A stretch of DNA of 64,000 nt. It comes from Aminobacter aganoensis. GTDB lineage: Bacteria; Pseudomonadota; Alphaproteobacteria; Rhizobiales; Rhizobiaceae. Position numbers and translations under genes: made by a program. The DNA is taken from positions 186,001-250,000 of the forward strand of contig NZ_JACHOU010000001.1 of assembly GCF_014206975.1 (NCBI RefSeq). The letters run 5' to 3'. The notes below the pieces were generated by a model. The model worked only from the letters and a program-made list of their open reading frames with translations, was not told the DNA's origin and did not search any database. Shown in pieces: positions 10,286-19,244 of the stretch. Positions within the stretch are counted from its first letter, which is position 1, and every line of letters starts with the position of its first letter.

Positions 10286-11248
10286 TCAGGGAAACAGATC
10301 CGGCGGCAATATGCCGTGCTGGATCATGTAGAGCAGGCCGGTGACCGTCAGCACCGAAGCGCAGGTGGTGACCAGCACGCTGGCCGACGCCCGCTCGACC
10401 CACACGCCATATTGCTGGGCGATGACGAAGACGTTGGTGGCAGTCGGCAGCGCCGCCAGCAGCATCGCCGAAAACAGCCATACCGGCGAGAAATTGCCGA
10501 TCCAGCTCAGCACGACGTAGCAGACCAGCGGGTGCACGATCAGCTTCAGCAGCGCGATCGGCACCATCTCGTGCGGCACGCGCTTGAGCGGGCGCAGCGC
10601 CAGCGTCACTCCCATGGCAAACAGCGCGCAAGGGGCTGCCGCCCGCGACAGGTATTCGAGGAACCGCTCGACGGGCAGCGGTGGGCGGAATTCGACATAG
10701 GCAGCGAGCACGCCGACCGCCGTGGCGATGATGAACGGGTGGAAGGCGATCTTCTTCAGCACGTCCAGCGCCACGCTCATCGGCGCGCGCGGCTCGTCGC
10801 CGGCCAGCGCCATCATCATCGGCGCGATGGTGAAGTGCATGATGTTTTCGAAGCAGAAGATCAGCGCCACCGGCACTGCCGCTTCCTCGCCAAAGGCCAG
10901 CAATGCCAGCCCCGGCCCCATATAGCCGATATTGCCGTAGGCCGAGGCCAGCCCCTTGATCGTCGATTCCGCGATCTCGCCCCGCCCCTTGATGTAGGAC
11001 GCCGTGAACATCAGCGCGAAGATGATGAAGGTCGAGACCACGGCGCCGAAGATGTAGCCCCATTCGGTCAGCCGCTCGAACGGCGTCTTGGCCAGCAACT
11101 GGAAAAACAGCGCCGGCAGCGCGACATAGACGATGAAGGTCGTCATCCAGCCGAGCGCTTCGAGCGGCTGCCTGGTGATCCGGGCAACCAGGAAGCCCAT
11201 GAAGATCAGGCCGAAGAACGGCAGGACCAGACCGATCACCTCAGACAT
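10286..11248 (-). CDS. AEC family transporter (auxin efflux carrier fold)
   Basis: A 320-residue protein with about ten hydrophobic helices in two halves and the AEC/Mem_trans pattern, including ASAYGNIGYMGPGLALLAFG in the first half and LPTATNVFVIAQQYG in the second. Family members export or exchange small carboxylates and similar anions across the inner membrane. The ATG at 11248 starts the first helix directly; upstream in-frame sequence looks non-coding. Substrate unknown. Confidence 0.88.
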   Translation of the reverse strand: MSEVIGLVLPFFGLIFMGFLVARITRQPLEALGWMTTFIVYVALPALFFQLLAKTPFERLTEWGYIFGAVVSTFIIFALMFTASYIKGRGEIAESTIKGLASAYGNIGYMGPGLALLAFGEEAAVPVALIFCFENIMHFTIAPMMMALAGDEPRAPMSVALDVLKKIAFHPFIIATAVGVLAAYVEFRPPLPVERFLEYLSRAAAPCALFAMGVTLALRPLKRVPHEMVPIALLKLIVHPLVCYVVLSWIGNFSPVWLFSAMLLAALPTATNVFVIAQQYGVWVERASASVLVTTCASVLTVTGLLYMIQHGILPPDLFP

Positions 11249-11515
11249 GGGCAATTCCCGATTGGCGCTTCTGCAAACATGCGGGTTCGAGCGCGCCAAA
11301 CCTGCATGACGAAGGGAGTTCCACCCTGCGGGTATCGTGCCGCTTTGGCCGGCGTCAAGCCGCTATGCCATTGAAATGGCTGGTCGACTGCGCCAAATAG
11401 GAATGAAGGACGGGGCAGTTTCAGCGGCAGCACGGGAAATGCGCCGGAAACAGAGCCTTAAGCGTTTGAATACAAATGTAAATCGACTGGAATGGCGTAG
11501 CGTACGGTGATCGGC

Positions 11516-11839
11516 ATGAAGACGGCAAAGTTCTCGATCGGACAGGTGGTTCGCCACCGCGTGTTCCCGTTCCGGGGCGTCATCTTCGATGTCGACCCCG
11601 AATTCGCCAACACCGAGGAATGGTACGACGCCATCCCGGCCGCCGTGCGCCCCCGGCGCGACCAGCCCTTCTATCATCTGCTGGCCGAAAACGCCGAGAC
11701 CGAATACGTCGCCTACGTCTCCGAGCAGAACCTGCTCGAAGACAGCTCCGGCGAGCCGGTCCGCCATCCCCAGGTCGGCGAATATTTCGACAAGACCTCG
11801 GACGGGCGCTACGCCCCCAAGGCCCGCATCAGCCACTGA
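11516..11839 (+). CDS. hspQ: Heat shock protein HspQ
   Basis: A 107-residue HspQ/YccV-type hemimethylated-DNA-binding-fold protein. In enterobacteria it acts as a specificity factor for Lon and affects DnaA stability. The characteristic start is KFSIGQVVRHRVFPFRGVIFDVD, and the C-terminal half carries PFYHLLAENAETEYVAYVSEQNL. A GTG three codons upstream (11507) is the alternative start. The gene is followed by a strong terminator. Confidence 0.93.
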   Translation: MKTAKFSIGQVVRHRVFPFRGVIFDVDPEFANTEEWYDAIPAAVRPRRDQPFYHLLAENAETEYVAYVSEQNLLEDSSGEPVRHPQVGEYFDKTSDGRYAPKARISH

Positions 11840-11861
11840 TCTGAACGCGTTGACACAAAAC

Positions 11862-11892
11862 AAAAAAGCGGGGCAATCGCCCCGCTTTTTTC
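11862..11892. terminator. Bidirectional terminator between hspQ and the IalB-like gene
   Basis: The perfect stem AAAAAAGCGGGGC/GCCCCGCTTTTTT with an AATC loop serves both convergent genes. Confidence 0.93.
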
Positions 11893-11913
11893 AGTTCCGG
11901 ATCGGAAGATCGA

Positions 11914-12546
11914 TCAGTTGGCCGTCTTGGCCTTGTCCTGCTCTTCCTTGAGCTTCTTGGCGAAGTCCTGGTTGTTCTTCGACACGAATTCCTGGAGCTT
12001 CTTCTGGCGGTCCTCAAGGTCCGACTGCTTCATCGGCTCGCCGTCAAAGGCGCCGGTGAAGCCCGAAAGCGAAACCTTGATCGGGTTCGGCTGGTTCTGG
12101 AAATTGACCGAGGTCAGCGTCAGTTCGGTGCCCTTCTTGAAGGACGCCACGAGCTGGTCGGAAAGCGCGGTTTCGGCAACGCAACGATCCGGGAAGCAGA
12201 TCACGTATTCGAGCTTCTGCGCCTTGCCGCCGTCGACCTGCAGGCCGATGCCGGGAGGCACGAGACGGCCGCTCGGAACGGTGACCTGGAACACCTTGCG
12301 GTTGACCTTGCCCTTGAGCTCGATCATCGAGATGCCGGTGACCAGCTGGCCGTTGCTGGCGGTCAGGATGTTCTGCACGTTGCAGATGTCCACGTCAGCC
12401 TGCTTGGAACAGGCCTTGAACCAGCCCTGCGGGATCTGCTGCTGCTGCGCGGCAGCAGGCGACAGGCCCGACGCCAGCACACCGGCAACGCCAGCCACCA
12501 AGGCCGACAGACGGAGACCGTCGAATTTCTGGCTCGTCATCTTCAT
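11914..12546 (-). CDS. Invasion-associated locus B (IalB) family protein
   Basis: A 210-residue secreted protein. The signal peptide spans about residues 1-34, with cleavage after AAAQ. The mature part has the IalB pattern: WFKACSKQADVDICNVQN, then KLEYVICFPDRCVAE with paired Cys, and a charged C-terminal coiled region ending in lysine/glutamate repeats. IalB was named in Bartonella, but most members are in non-invasive rhizobia and their role is not settled. A GAGAGGAATTC ribosome site precedes the ATG at 12546. Confidence 0.9.
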   Translation of the reverse strand: MKMTSQKFDGLRLSALVAGVAGVLASGLSPAAAQQQQIPQGWFKACSKQADVDICNVQNILTASNGQLVTGISMIELKGKVNRKVFQVTVPSGRLVPPGIGLQVDGGKAQKLEYVICFPDRCVAETALSDQLVASFKKGTELTLTSVNFQNQPNPIKVSLSGFTGAFDGEPMKQSDLEDRQKKLQEFVSKNNQDFAKKLKEEQDKAKTAN

Positions 12547-12774
12547 GAATTCCTCTCAAACAATCCCGGAACCGGCCCAAGCCGTGTGTCGACGCTACCT
12601 GTTGGGCAAATGAGGCAACAGCATGACTTCGCCGCGCGTGTTACACTGCCACGAGCCGCGAATCCAGCCTGTTTCAGCGCATTTCTTGTGCCTTGCCCCG
12701 GCGATGGACGGGCCGCATTCGCCTGCGCTACCCTTCGAATCATCAAAGCTTCCCCGAATTCGTGGAGAATCGTC

Positions 12775-14595
12775 GTGAGACGCACTCTTTCGCTGCTGGC
12801 CGCCACCGCCGCCATCGCCTTTGTCGCCCCTCTGGCGGCCCTCGCCGAGCCGGTTCACGGCCTGTCGATGCATGGCACGCCCGCTTTGCCGGCTGACTTC
12901 AAGAGCTTTCCCTATGCCAATCCCGACGCGCCCAAGGGCGGCAAGATCACCTACTGCGTCATCGGCAGTTTCGACAATCTCAACCCGTTCATTATCAAGA
13001 GCCTGCGCACCACCGCGCGCGGCATGGTCGACGTCATCTACGGCAACCTCGTCTTCGAATCGCTGATGCAGCGCAGCGCCGACGAAGCCTTCAGCATCTA
13101 CGGCCTGACCGCCAAGTCGGTCGACATCGACCCCGAACGCAAGTGGATCGAGTTCAACCTCGACCCGGACGCCAAATGGTCGGACGGCAAGGAGATCACG
13201 CCCGACGACGTCATCTTCACCTATGAGGTCTTCACCGAAAAAGGCCGCCCGCCCTACAGCGACCGCATGTCCAAGATCGAGAAGATCGAAAAGACCGGCG
13301 ACCGCAGCGTCCGCTTCACCTTCAACGACAAGGCCGACCGCGAATTCCCGCTGATCGTCGCGCTCACCCCGATCGTGCCCAAGCACGCCTTCTCCAAGGA
13401 TACGTTCGACCAGACCACGCTGAAGCCGATCATCGGCAGCGGCCCTTACACCGTCGCCGAGGTGAAGCCCGGCGAACGCATCGTGTTCAAGCGCAATCCC
13501 GAATACTGGGCCCGCGACATCCCCTCGAAGCGTGGCTTCGACAATTACGACCAGATCACCATCGAATATTTCCTCAACGCCGCAGCCCAGTTCGAAGCCT
13601 TCAAGAAGGGTCTTTGCGACACCTTCGTCGAAGCCGATCCGGTCAAGCGCGAGCGCGGCTTCGACTTCCCCGCCTACAAGAACGGCGACATCGTCGCCGA
13701 GACCTTCAAGAGCGGCCTGCCGCCGGTTGTCACCGGCTTTATGTTCAACACCCGGCTGCCGAAATTCGCCAATCCGGTCGTGCGCCAGGCGCTCGGCATG
13801 CTCTACGACTTCGAGTGGGCCAACCGGAACCTGTTCAGCGGCAAGTACGAGCGCACGGTCAGCTATTGGCAGGGCACCGAGCTTTCCGCCTATGGCGTGC
13901 CGGCCTCCGACAAGGAGAAGGCACTGCTGGCGCCCTTCCCCGATACCGTCCGCCCCGAAGTCATGGACGGCACCTGGCGTCCGCCGGTCACCGACGGCTC
14001 CGGCCAGGACCGCAAGGTGCTGAAGGCGGCATTCGACCTGTTCAAGAGCGCCGGCTACACGCTCCAGGGCGGCAAGATGCTGGACAGCGAAGCCAAGCCC
14101 TTCGCCTTCGAGGTCCTGACTTCGTCGGAGGCCGAGCAGCGGCTGGCCGCCATCTACCAGCGGACGCTGGAAAAACTCGGCATCGCGGTCACCATCCGCG
14201 CGCTCGAGGCCGACCAGATCCAGTCGCGCAAGCAGGCATTCGAATTCGACTCCCTGATCGGCGTCACCGGCTTCTCCGGTACCTTGTCGCCGGGCATCGA
14301 GCAGATCGGCCGCTGGGGCTCTTCCTCGGCGCAAAAGGAAGGCTCGTTCAACCTCGCCGGCGTTTCCAGCCCGGCCGTCGACGCCATGATCGATGCCATG
14401 CTCAAGGCCCGCGAGAAGGAAGATTTCGTCGCTGCCGTGCGCGCGCTCGACCGCCTGCTGATCTCCGGCAGCTACATGGTGCCCATGCAGCACAACTCCG
14501 AACAGTGGATCGCTTTTGCCAAAAGACTAAAACATCCGGAAAAGACACCCATATTTGGCTATCAGTTGCCGGTCTGGTGGAGCCAGGGCGGCTAA
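12775..14595 (+). CDS. Extracellular solute-binding protein, family 5 (YejA-like)
   Basis: A 606-residue periplasmic binding protein. The GTG at 12775 is chosen because GGAG lies 8 bases before it and it begins a clean signal peptide (VRRTLSLLAATAAIAF...). The mature N-terminus HGLSMHGTPALPADFKSFPYANPDAPKGG is typical of the YejA branch, whose members bind oligopeptides or microcin C-like compounds. Canonical family-5 order is present: WSDGKEITPDDVIFTYEVF early, GSGPYTV, then the second lobe. No permease or ATPase gene is nearby, so it is an orphan here. A FrnE-like gene follows. Confidence 0.88.
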   Translation: MRRTLSLLAATAAIAFVAPLAALAEPVHGLSMHGTPALPADFKSFPYANPDAPKGGKITYCVIGSFDNLNPFIIKSLRTTARGMVDVIYGNLVFESLMQRSADEAFSIYGLTAKSVDIDPERKWIEFNLDPDAKWSDGKEITPDDVIFTYEVFTEKGRPPYSDRMSKIEKIEKTGDRSVRFTFNDKADREFPLIVALTPIVPKHAFSKDTFDQTTLKPIIGSGPYTVAEVKPGERIVFKRNPEYWARDIPSKRGFDNYDQITIEYFLNAAAQFEAFKKGLCDTFVEADPVKRERGFDFPAYKNGDIVAETFKSGLPPVVTGFMFNTRLPKFANPVVRQALGMLYDFEWANRNLFSGKYERTVSYWQGTELSAYGVPASDKEKALLAPFPDTVRPEVMDGTWRPPVTDGSGQDRKVLKAAFDLFKSAGYTLQGGKMLDSEAKPFAFEVLTSSEAEQRLAAIYQRTLEKLGIAVTIRALEADQIQSRKQAFEFDSLIGVTGFSGTLSPGIEQIGRWGSSSAQKEGSFNLAGVSSPAVDAMIDAMLKAREKEDFVAAVRALDRLLISGSYMVPMQHNSEQWIAFAKRLKHPEKTPIFGYQLPVWWSQGG

Positions 14596-14618
14596 TCAGC
14601 TCAATCAAGGACTTTTCC

Positions 14619-15296
14619 ATGACAGAACAGAACAAGCTGACCATCGACGTCGTCTCCGACGTCGTCTGCCCGTGGTGCTTCCTGGGCATGAAGCGCCTTG
14701 AGAACGCGCTTGCCAGCCTGCCCGACATCGACGCCGAGGTCCGCTGGCGTCCATTCCAGCTCGACCCGACGATCCCGGCCGAAGGCAAGGAACGCAAGGC
14801 CTACATGCTGTCGAAGTTCAATGACGAGGCCCGGCTCACCCAGGCCCACGCCAACCTCGTGTCGCTCGGCGCGATCGAGGGCATCTCGTTCGATTTCGAC
14901 GCCATAACGGTCGCCCCCAACACGCTCGACGCCCACCGCGTCATCCGTTGGGCGGCAGCTTCCGGCGCAGGCGTCCAGGACAAGCTCGCCCGTGCGCTGT
15001 TCAGCCTCTATTTCGAGCAGGGCAAGAATGTCGGCGACCACGCCGTGCTGATCGAAGCCGCGCGCCAGGCCGGCATGGACGCCGCCGTGGTCGAATCGCT
15101 GCTTGCCACCGATTCCGACCGCGACGAGGTCACCAACGAGATCGTCACCGCCTCGCGCATGGGCATCACGGGCGTGCCCTGCTTCCTGCTCGACGGCAAA
15201 TATGCCGTCATGGGCGCGCAGGAGTCGGCGACCCTTGCCGACGCCATCCGCCAGGTCGCAGCCGAAAAGGCGGCAGGCGAACCGACACTCAACTGA
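14619..15296 (+). CDS. DsbA family oxidoreductase, FrnE-like
   Basis: A 225-residue thioredoxin-fold protein with the active-site motif C-P-W-C at Cys17-Cys20 (DVVCPWCFLGMKRLE) and a C-terminal cis-Pro region ITGVPCFLLDGKYAVMGAQ. This is the FrnE/2-hydroxychromene-2-carboxylate isomerase-like group. No signal peptide is seen, so it is probably a cytoplasmic disulfide oxidoreductase or isomerase. AAGGAC precedes the ATG by 6 bases. It lies 23 bases after the binding-protein gene and may be co-transcribed. Confidence 0.88.
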   Translation: MTEQNKLTIDVVSDVVCPWCFLGMKRLENALASLPDIDAEVRWRPFQLDPTIPAEGKERKAYMLSKFNDEARLTQAHANLVSLGAIEGISFDFDAITVAPNTLDAHRVIRWAAASGAGVQDKLARALFSLYFEQGKNVGDHAVLIEAARQAGMDAAVVESLLATDSDRDEVTNEIVTASRMGITGVPCFLLDGKYAVMGAQESATLADAIRQVAAEKAAGEPTLN

Positions 15297-15316
15297 ATTT
15301 CTCGGGTAGCCAGACA

Positions 15317-15353
15317 AAATCCCTCATCGCCGGCCGGCGGTGAGGGATTTTTC
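15317..15353. terminator. Terminator between the FrnE-like gene and mfd
   Basis: A long hairpin, AATCCCTCATCGCCGG/CCGGCGGTGAGGGATT with one G-T type mismatch, is followed by a T-run. It lies between convergent genes and may work in both directions. Confidence 0.85.
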
Positions 15354-15356
15354 GTG

Positions 15357-18300
15357 TCAGGCAGCCTGTTCGGCCAGTTTCGCCAGTTGCGTCATGATCA
15401 CCGCCGAGCCTGCCAGCCGCTTGTCCGGGTTCGGCCAGTCGCGCGCAAACACAATGCTGTGGTCGGGCCTGATCTTGGCCAGCGACCCCTGTTCGGCGAT
15501 GTAGCGCACCAGCCCGGCCGGATTGGCGAATTCCTTCTTGCGGAACTGCACCACCACGCCCTTCGGACCGGCATCCAGCTTCTCGACATTGGCCTTGCGG
15601 CACAGCGCCTTGATGAACACGATCTTGAGCAGGTGCTTGACCTCTTCCGGCAGCGGCCCGAAGCGGTCGATCAGCTCGGCGCCGAAGCCGTCGATCTCCT
15701 CGGTGTTCTCCAGGTCGCCGAGGCGGCGGTAGAGCGCGAGCCTCAGCTGCAGGTCGGGCACGTAGCTTTCCGGGATCATCACCGCGGTGCCGACGGCAAT
15801 CAGCGGCGACCAGCCGGTGTCGATCTCTTCGCCGCTGCCGCGCAGCTCGGCCACCGCCTCCTCCAGCATCTGCTGGTAGAGCTCGAAGCCGACCTCCTTG
15901 ATGTGGCCCGACTGCTCTTCGCCAAGCAGGTTGCCGGCGCCGCGGATGTCGAGATCGTGGCTGGCGAGCTGGAAGCCGGCGCCCAGCGTGTCGAGCGACT
16001 GCAGCACCTTGAGCCTGCGGTCGGCGGTGGTGGTCAGCGTCCGGTTGGCCGGCAGGGTGAACAGCGCATAGGCGCGCACCTTGGAGCGGCCGACGCGACC
16101 GCGCAGCTGGTAGAGCTGGGCCAGCCCGAACATGTCGGCGCGGTGCACGATCAGCGTGTTGGCCGTCGGAATATCGAGGCCGGATTCGACGATGGTCGTC
16201 GACAAAAGCACGTCATACTGGCCATCGTAGAAGGCGTTCATGATGTCGTCGAGTTCGCCGGGCGGCATCTGGCCATGCGCCACGGCCACCTTGAGTTCGG
16301 GCACCGATTCTTGCAGGAACTGATGGATCTCGCCGAGATCGGCGATGCGCGGCACGACATAGAAGCTGTGGCCGCCGCGATAGCGCTCGCGCAGCAGCGT
16401 CTCGCGAATGACCAGCGGATCGAAGGGCGAAATGAAGCTGCGCACCGCCATGCGGTCGACAGGCGGCGTGGCGATCAGCGACAGCTCGCGCACGCCCGTC
16501 AGCGCCAGTTGCAGCGTGCGCGGGATCGGCGTCGCCGACAGCGTCAGCACGTGCACGTCGCTCTTCAGCTCCTTCAGCCGCTCCTTGTGCTTGACGCCGA
16601 AATGCTGCTCCTCGTCGATGATCAAGAGGCCGAGGTTCTTGAACGTGATCGACGAACCGAGCAGCGCATGCGTACCGACGACGATGTCCACCGTCCCCTC
16701 GCTGATGCCTTGCTTGGTCTCGGCCAGTTCCTTGGTGCCAACCAGCCGCGACGCCTGGCGCACCTTGATCGGCAGGCCGGCGAAACGCTGCGAGAATGTC
16801 TTGAAGTGCTGGCGCGACAACAGCGTCGTCGGCACCACCACCGCGACCTGGAAACCTTCCATGGCGGCGATGAAGGCCGCGCGGAGGGCAACCTCCGTTT
16901 TTCCGAAGCCGACGTCCCCGCAGATCAGGCGGTCCATCGGCTTGCCGGCGCCAAGGTCTTCCATCACCGCGTCGATGGCGCTCTGCTGGTCGTCGGTCTC
17001 TTCATACGGGAACCGCGCCGCGAACTCGCCATAGACACCGTCGGGCGGGTTCATTGCCGGTGCTTCGCGCATGTGCCGTTCGGCAGCGAGCTTGATCAGC
17101 TGTCCGGCCATCTCCAGCAGGCGCCGCTTGAGCTTGGCCTTGCGCGACTGCCATGCGCCGCCGCCGAGCTTGTCGAGCTGGGCTTCGGCCGAATCCGAGC
17201 CGTAGCGCGACAAAAGCTCGATGTTTTCGACCGGCAGGAACAGCCGGCCGTCGGAGGCATAGTGGATTTCCAGGCAATCATGCGGCGCACCCGCTGCCTC
17301 GATGGTCTTCAGCCCCACGAATCGGCCGATGCCGTGGTCGGCATGCACCACGATGTCGCCCGCCGACAGCGATGATGCTTCGGCGATGAAGTCCGCTGCG
17401 CGCTTGCGCTTTTTCGAGCGCCGGATCAGCCGGTCGCCCAGGATGTCCTGCTCGGCGACGACCACCAGGTCGCCGGCCTCGAAGCCGGCTTCGATCGGCA
17501 ACACCGCGAGCCCTGCTTCGCCGGCCTTCAGCGCCTCGACTTCCGAAAGCGTCGCGACCCGCTTGAGGTTGCCGAGCTGATGCTCGTCGAGAATTTGCGA
17601 AAGCCTGTCGAGCGAGCCCTCGGTCCAGCCGGCGACGACGACACGGCGCTTGGCCGCGCGCTGGTCGGCAATGTGACGCGCCACGACGTCGAAGACGTTG
17701 GCGTTCGGATCGGCGCGTTCCTCGGCAAAGCTCCGCCCGGCATGCGAGCCCGCGTGCAGCACCTTGCGCCCGCCGGCATCCGGCGTGTCGAACGGCGTAA
17801 GCTCGGCATTGGCCTGGTCGGCGAGCGCCGAGGCGACCTCGTCCGGCGACAGGTACATCTGCTCCGGCGCCACCGGCTTGTAGGGCACCGCGTCCTTGAG
17901 TCCCTTGCCTTCGGCCTGCTTGCGACGCGCCTCGTAGTGATCGAGGATCAGCGCATGGCGTTCGCCCAGCGCCTCGCGCGCCAGGTGGTCGAACACCACC
18001 GGCGCCTCGGGCAGGTATTCGAACACCGTCTCCATGTGCGGATAGAAGAACGGCAGCCAGTGCTCCATGCCGGCAAAACGCCGGCCCTCGCTGATCGCGG
18101 TGTAGAGCGCGTCGTCGCGCGACGGCGCACCGAAGGCCTCGATATAGCTGCGGCGGAACTTGCTGATCGTCTCCGGCGTCAGCGCGACTTCGCTCATCGC
18201 CTGCAGCACGACCGAATTGCGGCTGCCGGTCGTGCGCTGGCTGGCCACGTCGAAGGCACGGATCGTTTCCAGCGTGTCACCGAAGAAATCGAGCCGCAGC

Positions 18301-18857
18301 GCATCCGCCGCGCCCGGCGCATAGAGGTCGAGGATGCCGCCGCGCACGGCAAACTCGCCGACGCCGCGCACTGTCGGCACGCGCTCGAAGCCGGCGCGCT
18401 CCAGCCGCGCCACCAGCCCGTTCATCTCGACCTGATTGCCCGGCCTGGCGCGGAACTCCTGCGCTTCGATGGCAGCCGAAGGCGGCACCCGCTGCAGCAG
18501 CGCGTTGGCCGTGGTCAGCACGATGGCGCGGTGCGGCTCCTTCCGGAGCGCGATCATCGCTGCCAGCGCATCGAGCCGGCGCGCCGCCGCATCCGAGCCG
18601 GGCGAAACGCGGTCGTATGGCAGGCAGTCCCAGGCCGGCAGTTCGAGCACCGGCAGGTCAGGCGCCACGAATGCCAGCGTCTCGACGATCTGCGGCAGCC
18701 TCTGGCCGTCGCGCGCGACAAACAGCATCGGCCGGTCGTGCGCCATCTCGGCAGCCGCCACGGCAATCGCGAACGCCTCGTAGCCGTCGGCCACGCCATC
18801 GACGATCAACTGTCCGGCGCGGCCCTTGGGCAGGCCGATTGGTTTCAGCAAGCTCAT
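15357..18857 (-). CDS. mfd: Transcription-repair coupling factor Mfd
   Basis: A 1166-residue Mfd that removes RNA polymerase stalled at DNA lesions and recruits UvrA. In order it has a UvrB-homology N-terminal region, the CarD-like RNA polymerase interaction domain (DIVVHADHGIGRFVGL), a RecG-like helicase with Walker A GDVGFGKTEVALRAA and a DEEQHFG Walker B, the TRG region, and a C-terminal UvrA-regulating domain. The ATG at 18857 gives MSLLKPIGLPKGRAGQ. It starts 8 bases after sdhE ends, so the two form an operon. Confidence 0.97.
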   Translation of the reverse strand: MSLLKPIGLPKGRAGQLIVDGVADGYEAFAIAVAAAEMAHDRPMLFVARDGQRLPQIVETLAFVAPDLPVLELPAWDCLPYDRVSPGSDAAARRLDALAAMIALRKEPHRAIVLTTANALLQRVPPSAAIEAQEFRARPGNQVEMNGLVARLERAGFERVPTVRGVGEFAVRGGILDLYAPGAADALRLDFFGDTLETIRAFDVASQRTTGSRNSVVLQAMSEVALTPETISKFRRSYIEAFGAPSRDDALYTAISEGRRFAGMEHWLPFFYPHMETVFEYLPEAPVVFDHLAREALGERHALILDHYEARRKQAEGKGLKDAVPYKPVAPEQMYLSPDEVASALADQANAELTPFDTPDAGGRKVLHAGSHAGRSFAEERADPNANVFDVVARHIADQRAAKRRVVVAGWTEGSLDRLSQILDEHQLGNLKRVATLSEVEALKAGEAGLAVLPIEAGFEAGDLVVVAEQDILGDRLIRRSKKRKRAADFIAEASSLSAGDIVVHADHGIGRFVGLKTIEAAGAPHDCLEIHYASDGRLFLPVENIELLSRYGSDSAEAQLDKLGGGAWQSRKAKLKRRLLEMAGQLIKLAAERHMREAPAMNPPDGVYGEFAARFPYEETDDQQSAIDAVMEDLGAGKPMDRLICGDVGFGKTEVALRAAFIAAMEGFQVAVVVPTTLLSRQHFKTFSQRFAGLPIKVRQASRLVGTKELAETKQGISEGTVDIVVGTHALLGSSITFKNLGLLIIDEEQHFGVKHKERLKELKSDVHVLTLSATPIPRTLQLALTGVRELSLIATPPVDRMAVRSFISPFDPLVIRETLLRERYRGGHSFYVVPRIADLGEIHQFLQESVPELKVAVAHGQMPPGELDDIMNAFYDGQYDVLLSTTIVESGLDIPTANTLIVHRADMFGLAQLYQLRGRVGRSKVRAYALFTLPANRTLTTTADRRLKVLQSLDTLGAGFQLASHDLDIRGAGNLLGEEQSGHIKEVGFELYQQMLEEAVAELRGSGEEIDTGWSPLIAVGTAVMIPESYVPDLQLRLALYRRLGDLENTEEIDGFGAELIDRFGPLPEEVKHLLKIVFIKALCRKANVEKLDAGPKGVVVQFRKKEFANPAGLVRYIAEQGSLAKIRPDHSIVFARDWPNPDKRLAGSAVIMTQLAKLAEQAA

Positions 18858-18865
18858 GATTTCAC

Positions 18866-19153
18866 TCAGATTGTGAAGGCGCTGCGCGATGCCACGATCT
18901 GGCGGTAGACGTCGTGGTCGACGGCCTCGGGCACCGGCGCCTCGCCGACGATCCACGACAGCAACTCCCTGTCGGCAATGTCGAGCAGCGCCTCGTAGAG
19001 GTCGAGCTCCGTCTCGCTTAATCTGTCGATGTTGGCATCGGCGAAGCTGCCGAGGACCAGGTCCATCTCGCGCATGCCGCGATGCCAGGACCGAAACAAA
19101 AGCTTGCGCCTGCGCGGATCAAGCCCTTCGCTCGAGCGTGTCGTTCCGGTCAT
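18866..19153 (-). CDS. sdhE: FAD assembly factor SdhE (DUF339)
   Basis: A 95-residue helical protein that helps attach FAD covalently to the succinate dehydrogenase flavoprotein. The hallmark RGMREMDLVLGSFA (the RGxxE motif) is at residues 25-38, followed by acidic helices. The ATG at 19153 has AAGAGGAT before it; longer upstream frames overlap recG antisense and are not coding. It is the first gene of an sdhE-mfd operon and diverges from recG. Confidence 0.92.
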   Translation of the reverse strand: MTGTTRSSEGLDPRRRKLLFRSWHRGMREMDLVLGSFADANIDRLSETELDLYEALLDIADRELLSWIVGEAPVPEAVDHDVYRQIVASRSAFTI

Positions 19154-19244
19154 GTCCAAAATCCTCTTATGCCGGGCGCATATAGCGTGGATAGCCGTCC
19201 CTGTCAGCCTTTGCCCGGACAACTCCAGCGCATAAGCTGACATC

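Noticed and set aside
15354-17375. Long open frame antisense to mfd
   Set aside because: Shadow of mfd codon bias; no ribosome site or domain.
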